A model generated the notes under the pieces. It ran no database searches. It saw only the letters and a program-made list of their open reading frames with translations, and had not been told where the DNA came from. Below are positions 1 through 11,555 of a stretch of 64,000 bases of DNA, in pieces. Source of the stretch: Knufia peltigerae (lineage: Eukaryota > Ascomycota > Eurotiomycetes > Chaetothyriales > Trichomeriaceae); contig JAPDRN010000073.1 of NCBI GenBank assembly GCA_030247855.1, positions 62,001-126,000 on the forward strand. The letters run 5' to 3'. Numbering within the stretch: the first letter of the stretch is position 1; the number at the start of each line of letters is the position of its first letter. Position numbers and translations under genes: made by a program.

Positions 1-1413
1 ATATCTCCTTCTCCAGTCCGTCCTATTCATGGCTGCTGGACATTGCGACATGGCTGTCCTGCGAGAGGCCGGGTTTGACTCGAGATACCATGCTCGCAAG
101 ACCTTTTTCAAACGTGCAAAGGCTCTCTATGACAACGATCATGAGCCCAACAAGGTCACTGTTGTCCAAGCAGTCTTCTTGATAAGCTTCTGGTGGAATG
201 GTCCAACGGATCAGAAAGATACCTGGCATTGGCTAGGTATTGCTATCAGCTTGGCTCTGACGCTTGGTATGCACCGATCCACCGAGCATTCGGACATGAA
301 ACCAAAAGATCGTTCGCTGTGGAAGAGAATATGGTGGTCCTTATTCGCAGAAGATAAACATGCCGCAACTGCTCTCGGGCGCCCAGTTCACATTCGTAAG
401 GAAGATTGCGATGTTGAGTTATTGCATGAAGGAGACTTCGAAGAGCGGCCGGCATCTAGACCGGACGTTTTTGGTCGTCCTGAGTCTTGTGATGCTCTAT
501 ATGTCATGGCTCTCGTGGACTTGTCCTTTATCGCAGAAAGGATCGTTCACAGCTCGTTCACGGCATTCAATTCCACAACCTCCGACAATGCCACGATGTT
601 TCAAGAATGCTCCGAAGCCCTGGAGCAGTGGAAATCTCAATTGCCACTTGAGTTGGACCTTGAGAGTAACAGCTCTTGTCTGTGGACAAGTATGTTGCAT
701 GTGGCGCATAGGTAAGCTTCATCCAGTTCTTTCCTAGATGTTGGACTAATTGCTCAAGTTGGTTTGAAATTGTAACTCATCGCTCGATCAAGCCACAAGA
801 TCTATCGCCTCCCACAATGAAGACGGCACATACATTAGCCATGGATGCCGCCAATCGGATGATTCGCATAGTGGAAGAAATGTTGTCTCGTTCGCACATT
901 CTGCATTGTCCTATTCACATTGTGCCCTCCTTGTTTGCGGCTATGGGCATGCAGGCAGTTGACATTTGTTCGGGTCAACCAGTCCAGGAACAACTTGCTG
1001 TGGTCAAGGTCAGGCTGGCAATGATTGCGCTGCGAGAGTTGCAAAGTACCTGGCCTGTAAGTGGATGGATCTTCCGTCTCTTCGCCAAAATCGTCCGACG
1101 CATCCGCAACGGTGATGAGCTTTTGCCGCACGAGCCAGTCAACGCCTCGCCTGTGCAAACAAAACAAGCATACACCGAAGGAACGGTACCAGTGCAAGGT
1201 CAAATGGTCCCTCAACAGCCTCTGTTCGCCGAAAAGTCGCAGTACCAGGATCCAGGTCTTGCTCAGGCCCATATGTATGCTATGCAGAATCATCCTGCGA
1301 GCCGATATTTATTTTCCGAAAACATCAACCCGGCAATGCCGTTCAGTTATCCTCCAGACTGGGGAAGCATTCTTGATGACACCGCATGGGGAGATTTCGA
1401 ATACGATTTCTGA
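1..1413 (+). CDS. Fungal-specific (Zn2Cys6-type) transcription factor, 5' partial
   Basis: This is the C-terminal part of a nuclear regulator; the DNA-binding end lies before the window. Exons are <1-711 and 759-1413, joined by a 47-nt intron (GTAAGC...CTCAAG, branch CTAAT), leaving about 454 visible residues. The reading frame is open from base 2 and contains the fungal_trans middle-homology pattern: a QSVLF segment, LREAGF, an FFKRAKALYD helix, then a WHWLGIAISLAL stretch and RIWWSLF. The same pattern occurs in the regulator at 40769-43128, so the two belong to one subfamily (CTF1-like by resemblance). The stop lies 40 bp from the stop of the convergent cyclase-family gene, a plausible target. 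The regulator role is well supported; the target is inference. Confidence 0.85.
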
Positions 1414-1453
1414 ATTAGGATTCATAATAACACTAATTCCTGCTATTATTATG

Positions 1454-2670
1454 TCAAAGAATACATATTGCGTTTGGCGGAGACGCAATGCCTCCTGGGA
1501 AGTTTAAAGGTGCACTCGTGAAGAAGAAACTCCATTTGCGTAGTTTCTTGCACGCCTCTGCTAGCTCATCCAGGTCGAACATCTCACCCACGGGCATACC
1601 GAAGAGTGCTATAAGGTTGTCATGAAGACCTGTCACCAAAGTCAGCGACGCTGCAACATCGATCGGAGAACCAGTCTTACGCCATCTCTCATGCCTTGCC
1701 GGCCAGGCCTCGAAAACGTTGGCATCTCCCCCAACAGCAGCGAAATGACGGTTCCAGAGCCATTTCACGGCTTCCTCCGTCCCTTCGATTCCGGCCCAAG
1801 TCGAACCACCAACGGTTCCTCGCCGTCGATCCTCGGAGCTGGCTTCCTTGTACCATTTGACAAACCCCGAACGTATGAGTAGGATATCACCTTGCCGGAA
1901 CTCTGTGCCTTGCCACGCTGCAACTGTTTCGAGATCCTTTTCCGAGATGGGATGGCGGTCAATTGGTGAATAGTCAATATTGTGCTCTTGGGCCCATGAA
2001 TGATAGTCGAGAAGAATTCCTCTTCCGACGATACCTCCATTTTTTGACCATTCTACGTTTTCTGTTAGCTGCAGCAAAACTCGGTCATGGATATCTCACG
2101 GTCGATTCCATTCCGGGGTGGAGTCTCTAGACTGGTGATGTCAGCATGCGAGACGCCATTATAGTATGTTCTCGAGGGCTGATGAGCCCAGTGTCCTACA
2201 TACAGAGTGGTTAGCATATGACTTTTAACCACACCACATGTCAAGCCGCAGGAGGAAATCTCACGGAAACCATCCCATTGACTACCACTCTGAGTATTCA
2301 TTTGGATTTCGTCGTCATGTCCTACCCAGTCGGGTAGCTGCATGATTTTGTGGTTGGGTTTTCTTCGGCCTGAATGTGGGGTTTCACAGTTGTCAAGAGA
2401 CCAATTTATGGCAAGGCTGATGCCATGTTGGATCTCGTTTCTAGCAGCAAGTATCGTCGCCGGGGTCAAAAGGTTCAATGTACCAAGTTCGTCCTTTTGG
2501 CCTTCTCGATCCCAAAGACCCCATGTGCAGCCATGAGGCATTCCTTCCACAGGCGGGAGTTCATCATACGAAGGGACTATAAGATCATTCTGTGGGCCCC
2601 TCAGAGTGACCTTGACAGGAGCACCATCGACCTCATCTCTCGAAGATGTTTTCAATTCTTGTGTGAGCAT
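1454..2670 (-). CDS. Putative cyclase family metal-dependent hydrolase
   Basis: Exons 2265-2670, 2100-2195 and 1454-2061 give 369 residues. The protein matches the fungal branch of the putative cyclase family (PF04199), whose characterised relatives include kynurenine formamidase and isatin hydrolase, enzymes that hydrolyse amides or cyclic amides. Visible family signatures are WGLWDREGQKDELGTLN, QWDGFRHWAHQPSRTYYNG across the first junction, a GGIVGRGILLDY block, FRQGDILLIRSGF and a C-terminal LHDNLIALFGMPVGE. The start is the ATG at 2670, because the further upstream in-frame start is only a TTG. The second intron is only 38 nt (2062-2099) but restores the frame exactly (NGID-QNVEW). The neighbours, a P450 and a ring-cleaving dioxygenase, suggest opening of a cyclic amide; the substrate is not known. 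Confidence 0.85.
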
Positions 2671-3763
2671 CCTGGAGAGAGAGTGTTGTACTTTGTGCAG
2701 ATGTTGAGGAGTGAATGGCAAGTTGGGGGCCCTGGTGGGATGTATGTATGTGGACTCCTACAAGTTGAAAACGGCAGAGCCAGGGGAGAACCCACACTCG
2801 ACTTACTTACCCCCGAGTGGTCATTCAAACAACGGGATTACCACCACCCGAGGATGCCCCATGAGAGATAGCGGATTAGCGAGATATACATATATGAATC
2901 GCTTTAAACGCACTGGCTCACGCTTTTGAAGAGGTTAACACTTGCTATGGCCACAATGTCACCTCACCATGGTGGCCCATGACCCTGCATTGTTGGATAG
3001 TGGTGACTTCATTCGGTATCCCCCCTCCTGCTCCTCCTCCACCTCCTACCTTCAAGACAGGAGCAGGTTTCAACCCGCCGCACTGCCGTTGGGCAATCTG
3101 GACCCATCAGAGAGACGGAGTACGGGACACAGTTTTGGGTTTTTATTAGTATTGGCGCACGTTCTTTCTTAGAAGCCAAAAAAATCCCGAAACCAACTGG
3201 AAGCCGTGCTGCCGAATATTGAGGCTATGAACCATATCTCGGCTATAGCATAACCGACCGTGATTTACTGGGGCCGGTTGTTTTTTGGTGGTTTTTCGCT
3301 TATGCGAGAGAGACTGTCACTGTCGGATTGTAGTAGGTGGGTGGCTGTCATCCAGAGTACTCCATTATCCGTAAAAATTCTTTAGAAATCAAGGGGGTGT
3401 GTGATCACTTGTACGTTCTGCGAGTAGGCGAAGTGTGTCGTGTGGGTATGTGGCGGATCCAGAAACCCCGTGAGCCCCCGAAATAATCAAGGGATCTATC
3501 TGTTCAATACCCGATGCCGTAGATTCACCGATTCGACATTTTGATTTACTTCATGTACGGCAGGTACAGCTACGTAGTAGATGAGAGTAAATATGAAACG
3601 CATTGTGGAACATGGGACTACTATCTACGGATACGGAGAATTAGATGGGAGACTGAGGGTGAAGCAGTGAATAATGTCATTGTCCCATGTAGTATTCAGA
3701 GGACGCCAGCATGCACATGAACCTCCCCCTTTTTATGGATTATCGAATGCATCAAAGGACACA
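2671..3763. other. Intergenic: upstream region of the cyclase gene
   Basis: No convincing gene. A TATA-like AT stretch (CATATATGTATATC on the minus strand, about 2884-2897) sits roughly 220 bp before the cyclase start. A CT-rich tract lies near 3020-3050. The right end is the 3' flank of the P450 gene. Confidence 0.5.
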
Positions 3764-5852
3764 TTATTGCGCATCACCGACAGCATCTGCCAACAGAGTC
3801 TCTGCCTCCGAGGATCTCGGCTTGAAAACAACGTCAAATTTCCCCGGGTGACTCGACAGACCCGTACTGAATTTGATAGGTTGGTCGATTGGTCTTCCAC
3901 TGGTATCTAGAGGTTTGGACACGTCGACCGTCGCGATCAACGTGGCGATGAAGATCCAGACTGATGCTTGTGCGAGGTGACGTCCGACACAGATTCTACA
4001 AAACCAAGGATATCGTCAGAGGGAGGTTCCGAGACTGTTGAGGGCAAAGAAGATCCTCGGAGGTTGAGGAGTGAGAAGGTCGTCAAACTCACCTTCGACC
4101 GAACCCGAACGGACCCACGAGATATGGTTCTCCTGCCCCTCCTTCCTCCTTGGGAATGAACCGTTCGGGCATGAACGTCTCTGCTTCCTTGTACACTGAC
4201 GGATCTCTGCTCATGGCATATGTGTTGTAGTAGACGTATGTCCTACGAAGTTCCCAAAGAGTGTTGGTCAGCAATACGCACCCATCAAGCGAATTAAAAC
4301 CAAAGCAAGCCAAACAGCAATCTATGACTTACCCCTTTGGTATAAACATTTCATTGTAGGTGTCGTCCTGGAGAGATTTGTGAGGGATACCGATAGGTGA
4401 GAGGGGCCGCCATCGGGTCGTCTCTTCTACAATGTAGTCGAGATACGGAAGCATGGGTCTATCAGCCAGCGAGGGAAGTCTGTCTCTTCCTACCACACGA
4501 TCGATTTCGGCTCGGGCTTTCCGGAACACTTCTGGATTGAGCATAAGATTCAAGAGGGCGACTGTGGTGGTGGCAAAGGTCTGAGTATCGAAAGGTTAGC
4601 AAGGTCAATCGTCAGAGATCCGAGACACAGGTCCTGGTGTATGCCCACAGTGTTGGATCCGGCAATAAACACCGACCCGGACGCTCCTTGAATGTCCTTC
4701 ATGGTGAGTGAGTTTGGAACTCCTTGCTTCTCATTCTCGGAATATTTTGACAGTAGAGAGTACGCGAAGGATGGATTTGCTGTTCCTTGATCCTGTGTGC
4801 CGAGTAGAAATAGTCAGTCTCTCCAGTGTGTCTGCAGAATGACGATACTAGAGGTCAAGTGACTCACAAATTCCTTTTTGATCGCTGCAAAAGGTATATC
4901 ATGAAGATTCTTGATGGCCCAGTTCCACCGTCTTGCATGTCTAAGTGTTTGTGAAAAGTTGAGGAACTCGGGAATGTATCGGACTGGAGAGTGGGTCTGT
5001 GTCAACATGGCTGTTTGGTCACTCGCTGTTTGAACACCTACAAGAAGGAAGATAGTCGACGAGTGCCGTTCCAGGGTTGCCTCCTTCTGCGGTCGCCAAG
5101 TTTGCATCCTTTGCAATCTTGATATACGGATCGTCATCCGACTTGACGGTGACTCCGAATCCGATTCTCAAAACAATACCAGATGCAAATCTTAAGGGCA
5201 AGTGAGTCAGCGGTTTTACTTTCCCCTTAAAAACGTATGTGGGTAAGCTATGGCTCACCTTCTGAGGGAATGCTCCCAGGTCTCTGGACGCTTGAGGATT
5301 CTCGCTACTGCCTGTCTGGCCTCATCTTCCTGGATGGGTCTGTAGTTGACAATTGCAGTCTTGGTGAATCCAGTCTGGAGAGCCGATCGGTGAAGCTTGA
5401 ACCGGTGGCCGTAAGGCATGAAAGTCAAAGTCAGACCCCAGCCCATGACATCGAAGAGCACAAAGCTGGGTCGGTCCTGATAGTTGGCACCACGCTTATC
5501 CAGGATCTCATTTGCGGCCTTTTGACTGTTCAGAACGATCATGTGGTTTCCAAGGACATTGAAGTAAACAACATCAGAATCTGAAGGGGTTTGGTCAATC
5601 GTACTTTCTCATGATCACATCGGCGGAGACCTCACTGTATTGTTTGGCATAGGCCATGTGCTTGAGATGAGCATTTTCAAGAGGGAGGCTTCTAAAATGT
5701 CCGAAAAGAGGCTCTGCAGGTGGTGATGGTGGTAAAGGGTAAGGATATCTCTTCAACGACCTCTTGGCGACGTGGTAAACGGAAATTCCTATCAATAGGA
5801 CAACGACGAGGATACGTGTCGGAGACGACAGAAATGATTTTAGAACCTCCAT
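3764..5852 (-). CDS. Cytochrome P450 monooxygenase
   Basis: Eight exons: 5636-5852, 5259-5580, 5042-5190, 4868-4983, 4649-4792, 4333-4580, 4093-4242 and 3764-3995, giving 525 residues. Residues about 13-28 form an N-terminal membrane anchor followed by the proline hinge PLPPSPPAEP. The I-helix reads IAGSNTTFATTT, the K-helix ExxR is EETTR, and the heme-binding FGFGRRICVG is reconstituted across the last intron with the thiolate Cys near residue 451. It resembles the O-methylsterigmatocystin-oxidoreductase-like P450s by eye. It is an ER-bound haem monooxygenase needing a reductase. It shares a 724-bp divergent promoter region with the homogentisate-dioxygenase paralogue, suggesting that hydroxylation precedes ring cleavage. 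One donor (GTGGGC at 4648) is atypical. The substrate is unknown. Confidence 0.9.
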
Positions 5853-6576
5853 ATTATCGTGCGTCTGTTGTCGAAAGTAGCTCTGAGATGTGACTGCTGC
5901 TGCTGCACTGAGGGTTCAAGCTGAACAAATATGACAACTCATTTCCACTTGATCACTAGCAGTACGATATCAAATGATCCCTTCTCGATTGGTCGTAAGA
6001 AGATCATTGGGGTCCTTGTGTGTTGACAGTCCAGTTCGTCAGTGGAACGAACCACGGTGGACCTTGAGCCGTTGCTTGATGTGTGCAGGTCAAGGCCATA
6101 GTTCCCTCGTTGTGCCGGTGGCCGGATTGCGATACGATTGTGGAGCCTTTGACAAACGTGGTTTATCAAGAGCTTCAGTGACCCACAGGTTGAACCATTC
6201 GTGGCGCTAGGGCGTCGACCAACTCACCTTGCCGCTTATCTTGCCGGCCTGCCAGCCAGCCGCTCCTTTTGCTTTTTCTTCAGATACAAGCAGTCATTAG
6301 CATCTCGACTTGTTGCTCAAATATGAGATTGGCCACTCGGTGGAGACAGAAGTCTTGAGTTGCCAAATGGCAGATATCCAGGTTCACCGAACAACCATGT
6401 CGGCCTCACTTGGAACAGGCCGACTGGAGATCCCCCGAGCAAAGTGACAATACAGAGTGTGTTTCGGAAGTACAAAAGTCTAGGCAGCATTTCAGCATCT
6501 TCATCACAGTCAGCGTGTGTAGACGAATTCAATACGAGACATTTTACACGTTCTCTTTGATTTCTTCACGATACAA
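5853..6576. promoter_or_regulatory. Bidirectional promoter region, P450 / dioxygenase
   Basis: A 724-bp gap between two divergent starts. It contains a CTG repeat near 5889-5901 and a CCGGTGGCCGG partial palindrome near 6115, the kind of CGG/CCG pair that Zn2Cys6 proteins bind. No binding is demonstrated. Confidence 0.5.
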
Positions 6577-8343
6577 ATGGGCGACTCTTCAGAAATGGTG
6601 TTGGTCACCAAGCCTTCGTCAATGAACAAGTTCGGTGCCTCTGCAGCGGGTTCAAAAACCACTGCGCCAATAGAGGCAGACCCTTACAGATATCAGCTGG
6701 GATTTGGCAACTACTTTTCGACGGAAGCTGTGTAAGTATTGCGGCTCTGTACCCTAGGTCTACGGAGGCGGCTGCTGATCGAGGTTTCAGTCCAGATATC
6801 CTCCCCGAGCCCGGTCGGAACGTTCCTCAAAGATGTACTTTCGATCTGTACTCTGAACAATTGAATGGGACCCCTTTCGTATCATACCGAGACACCCTTC
6901 AACATGTGTGGATGTATCGCATAAGACCATCCGTTGCACACTCTCGGCCAAGGCCAATGGCTCCTACTCCTGATGTATTTTGATATCTATTCTGACTTGA
7001 AGGCATCAACTGATTGCAAGGGCTCTAGCTCGAGGCATGCTTTTCGAAACACAATCCCAACGTACAATTCACCCCTCTCACCTATGAATGGGGTCCGTTG
7101 GAGTGGCCAGAAGAGAATGAATCTGTCACTTTTATCCAAGGGCTCAAGACTATCGGTGGATGGGGTGATCCGACTATGAAGGAAGGCCTGGCAATGCACA
7201 TGTACGCTTGCAACGCTTCGATGAAGAACCAAGCATTTTGCAACAACGATGGAGACTTCCTGATTCTACCACAAGTAGGTAGACTCGACATTCAGACTGA
7301 ACTGGGCAGACTCATGGTTCGGCCTGGCGAGCTTTGTGTCGTTCAAGCGGGATTGAAATGGAAAGTGTCATTGCCAGATGGCCCGGCAAGGGGATACGTG
7401 CACGAAATCTTTGGCTCACATTTCGAACTCCCTGATCTTGGAGTCATTGGCTCGAACGGGTTGGCCCATCCCCGAGATTTCGAGTACCCTGTCGCAGCTT
7501 TTGATATGGACGACTCGAAATGGGAAGGTGAGTTTGCCCGATGGTCAACCTTGGATCCGGTATTGACACTCTTGCTCTAGTCGTCTACAAACTTACCGGT
7601 GATCTATTCTCATATAAACAAAGCCATACTCCCTTCGATGTAGTAGGCTGGCACGGAAGCTACGTACCATTCAAGTACGCAATGGAGAAGTTTGTGCCGC
7701 TTGCATGTGCGATGAAAGAACAATGCGATCCCACCATCTATACGGTCCTGGTCGCCAAATCGAAGACGCCAAACGTGTCTCTGTCAGAGTTTGCAGTCTA
7801 CACGGCCAAACACATCACAGCTCTGGATACGTACCGCCCACCATACTATCACCGAAACATGTCCACAGAGATGCTGGGCATGATCTATGGAGAGTATCAT
7901 GGCTCGGTCCGTGATGTTCAAGCTGGTTGCTTGAGTTGCGAAAACTCCTACATGCCTCACGGAGATGCGTACAAGGCCTGGAAAGAGGCCACGACGAAAG
8001 AATTGAAGCCTGAGATTATGGGCGAGAATGCTCTGAGTGAGACACATCCCCCTCCAAATGTTCACGAACAATGGGCTGACAGACTATTTCAACAGGCTTC
8101 ATGTTTCACTTGAATAACCATTTCAGTTTAACGCGATTTGCCTTGGACAGAAACCCAAGCATCAAGCGTGAGCCTCCCTGCTATTTTCCTCGCTACTCCC
8201 TTACTAAGCAATCCACAGATATTGAAGGGTACGAAGGCGACTTTTGGGATGATCTCCAGGGCCATTTTATGGACCACCTGGATGAAGTTAACGAGAGACT
8301 TGCTGCAGCTGGACTGCCGCAGTTGGGCCAAAAACCAGCATAA
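6577..8343 (+). CDS. Homogentisate 1,2-dioxygenase-like ring-cleavage dioxygenase
   Basis: Exons 6577-6731, 6791-6974, 7029-7527, 7581-8036, 8096-8167 and 8219-8343 give 496 residues. Family blocks are clear: YQLGFGNYFSTEA, RNVPQRCTFDLYSEQLNGTP, MYRIRPSVAHS, EIFGSHFELPDLG and the active-site WHGSYVPFKY. The iron ligands can be placed as His370, Glu376 and His406; their 6- and 30-residue spacing equals that of the human enzyme (His335, Glu341, His371). It is therefore probably a functional Fe(II) dioxygenase. No fumarylacetoacetase or maleylacetoacetate isomerase lies nearby, unlike the usual fungal phenylalanine-catabolism cluster. This looks like a specialised paralogue for another hydroquinone-type acid. 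The substrate assignment is inference. Confidence 0.9.
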
Positions 8344-8851
8344 AGAAGCCAACCATTTAGTACTACCATAGTGAGATATCAGGAGCAGCGCAGATCAGAG
8401 ATAGCATCAGACATTACTCGAGTACTCACTAGATTCTCGCCGTGGATGAGTGCACCATATCCGGACTATCATTGCCCAGGGCTGCGTACTGTACGTCTAG
8501 AGCACCCAGAAGAAGGGGTCCAAGCCTAACAGACCCGGACAAGTTGGTGGCTGAAGGGTCCTTATCGTGGAAGACCCACACAGCTGTCCAATGCACCCTA
8601 GCTAATTGGTTTCAATGCACTAACTACTCAGTATCAAAGAGCTAATACCAACCTGTCGATAAGGAGTGAATTGTCCTTTATTCATTTCTAATACCGGGAT
8701 AAAGCCTCGAAGGCACTCTGCCGACCAAGTCCGTCGCCCTGTGCACCCGGGCAAAAAGACATCGTGCCATAGCATCAACTTTGTCTGAACAAATGAGGCG
8801 ACATAACCCAACGTGCTCCCTAATTTGCATCACCTTCGTCAAGCGAACCCA
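8344..8851. other. Intergenic between dioxygenase and regulator
   Basis: This 508-bp stretch holds the 3' flank of the dioxygenase and the upstream region of the Zn2Cys6 gene. I see no further gene or clear motif. Confidence 0.5.
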
Positions 8852-11513
8852 ATGTTGGCTGACAATGGCCACGATCAGCAAGGAGGATCAACAAATGTCA
8901 ACGTGCAATCACAGACAGTGAAGTTCAAAAGATCCTCGATTGCGTGCAGAAGGTAAGTGTTGTCTCACAAGTAAAGAATTTATGTTTCTGGAGACTCTTT
9001 TGGTCGTCGACTGCCGCGACGTATTCTCTCTGGTAGAATAGGGTGCCTTCACTGACAACTCGATCATGCATTTAGATGTCGGCGTCTTCGCAGCAAATGT
9101 ATCCAAGATGCCGGTCGGATTCCTTGCGTTCCATGTCGTCAAGCAGGACCATCAGAGGCACAATCATGGTTGGTACTGATACTTTACGTGTCATTATGAG
9201 TCCATCGATCTGACGAGGGGTTGTAGCGGATTTGCGAGCCGGGGAGATGACCAGGATCGAAGAGCAAGCCATAAAGTCTAATGATGAAGCAACAAAGACT
9301 CTAACAAGTCTAGTAGTACCGAATCAAGAGAGTCCAGCAACCAGCAGGCGATGTCTCTAGCTCTACATCGCAAAGCGGGTGGGTGCAACACCAACTAATT
9401 CGACGGCGACGGACTAATTGGATGAGATGCAGTGATAATGCACAGCTTGCAGGCACTCCCAGGTGAGACTTGATTGCATACGCAAAAAAACCCTAGCTAA
9501 GTCGCATCATTAGTGATCCTGTAATTGAGATTCCAGAGACTCTGTCTCCCATGACGGCACGAAAGATGCAAGTGTATACATCGGACGTATGGAGTCTCCT
9601 ACCTCCTCATGAAGAATTGGTTCAAGGCTGTCGAACCTTTGTCACCACGTGCATCCAAATTGGTAGGAGCTATCCACCCTTTACGATGCCTGTCGTTAAC
9701 GAGCCCGGCAGGATTCACTCCTAGAGCATTGTTTCTGGAACAATTAGAGAATGATCGCAGGTCAGTCAATATGTTTCTCCTCGTAAGCATGCTTGCAATA
9801 TCTGCTCGCTTCACACCACCGCTATGTAAACGGTTCGGCAGCAGTAGGCAGGCATCCGAATTCTTCGCCGAGATCGCCCATATCATGATAGCCGACGAGA
9901 TGTGGGAAACGTGCCTGGAGAACGCGCAAGCATTCTTCCTACTCGGCATGGCAGACTGGGGCAAAGGTGACCGTGCTCGAAGCTCCATCAATATGGGAAT
10001 CGCGGTGCGTATGGCTGGGGTGCTCCGACTACACCGAGAAGAAACGTATAATCTCCCGCCCGATGCTTCGGCGACTGACGTTGTCAATGCTGAACGAGCA
10101 AGGCGGACGTTTTGGGTGATTCAAAACCACGATAACCTCTACACGCAAAAGCACCTACCGGCATCCTTTGCGAAAACAGACATCACGACCTTGTTGCCGA
10201 GTAGTGAGGATGATTTCGCGTTCGGACGGGTGCCTTTAGTACGTGCCGCCCTAGCCGGCACCATGCCAGCTCGACAAAATTCGTCACTAGTATTGCTTCC
10301 CTCGCGGTCCCTGTTCGCGACACTTGTCCAGGCCCACGACTTCTGGGGGACGATAGCTCGGGATTTCTCTCAGGATGAAGAAAACGCCAACACGAGCGTG
10401 GAGATGCAGCCCTGGGTCCCCGACAGCCGGTATAGAAAAGTCACCGAGAGTTTGAATCAATGGGAACAAAACATGCCCGTGGAACATCGTTGGTCGGCCT
10501 GGAACCTCCGGGGTTTCAAAGCGCAGCATGTGGAATTGGCATATCTGTCTATCGTGTCCATCATGAAACTCAACCATATCGTCCCACGCCGCTTGTACCT
10601 GGAAAGTATAGTCGCCAAACTCCTGGGTCACAGAGCCACCGCCACCGACAACGCTCCGCAGGATTTCTGGGAGCAAATGTCGTTCGAGCTGTTCTCAAAT
10701 GTATGGCAATTATACGACATTATCGACGCTTTCTTTACCACCCGGTCTTCTGACGACGGATTTCCGGCGATGCTGGCGTTCTGCGTCTACATCTGCGGCT
10801 CACTTGCTTCGTACCTTGTGCGCTGGCCACAGCTGTGCCGCGAATTGTCTGCTTCGGCGAGCAAAATACTCAACAGAGCCCTGGAAATCTTGTCGACGTT
10901 GGAGGAGAAATGGCCAACAGTGCACGATTGGACGCTGGTTTTGCGCAAGCTAGCCGAACAGCCAGCCAGTCGAGACAGCGAGGCTCTGAGTGATGTTACC
11001 TCCCAAGGATCTTTCCTGAACTCGGCGGCGGCTACAACAAGCCAAACTCCACGTATTACACCACGTACGACACCACGTACGGTCACTCGATCCTCCCATG
11101 AACGTATTGCCGAGCCTCATACCACAGCCTTCAATGCGAGTGGTCACAAATCCGAAGATAATCACCTGCAACATCATCACAGCCAGCCCGTTGCCGACAG
11201 ACAGTCACCATTGCGGTCCGTTGCTTCAATGGGACAACAGCAGCAGCAGCAACCGCAGGCGCCTCTCGCGACCAATTACCTCGATCTCCTCAGCGATACG
11301 GCAGCGCTAGGCTCGGATAGACCTCGACTGCAGCTCATTGAACCATTCCACGGAAACAGGTCTACCGCGGGCCCTCAGCCTTCTGGATCTCAGCAACCGT
11401 TCTCCCTGCCGGACTTCAGCACGTTTGAGATGCTACATGATTCTTTCGATAACGACATGGCTGACTTTGTGCACGGTTATGTCCATATGGGCTGGGGTGA
11501 CTGGCAAGTGTGA
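8852..11513 (+). CDS. Zn2Cys6 transcription factor
   Basis: Reconstructed exons 8852-8952, 9076-9168, 9227-9275, 9317-9462, 9514-9662 and 9712-11513 give 779 residues. The zinc cluster is split over three exons: SIACRR, then CRRLRSKCIQDAGRIPCVPC, then the last Cys at the second junction (spacing C-x2-C-x6-C-x8-C-x2-C-x10-C; the last gap is slightly long). The middle domain contains NMFLLVSMLAISARF, AQAFFLLGMADWG and RRTFWVIQNHDNL. The C-terminus has TPR-rich repeats and a run of six Gln. The large open frame alone would wrongly start at 9609; the frame before the 9663-9711 intron differs. Two introns have weak donors (GTTGGT, GTCTAA), so 5' details are less certain. It is convergent with the isochorismatase-like gene, 42 bp apart. 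Confidence 0.8.
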
Positions 11514-11555
11514 CTTTGATGACCCTGTATGACATGTCAATGACACGTATGTTAT

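Noticed and set aside
9609..9711. ATG at 9609 as start of the second regulator
   Set aside because: The frame upstream of the intron at 9663-9711 is different; joining exons gives a proper Zn2Cys6 cluster starting at 8852, so 9609 is an internal out-of-frame ATG.
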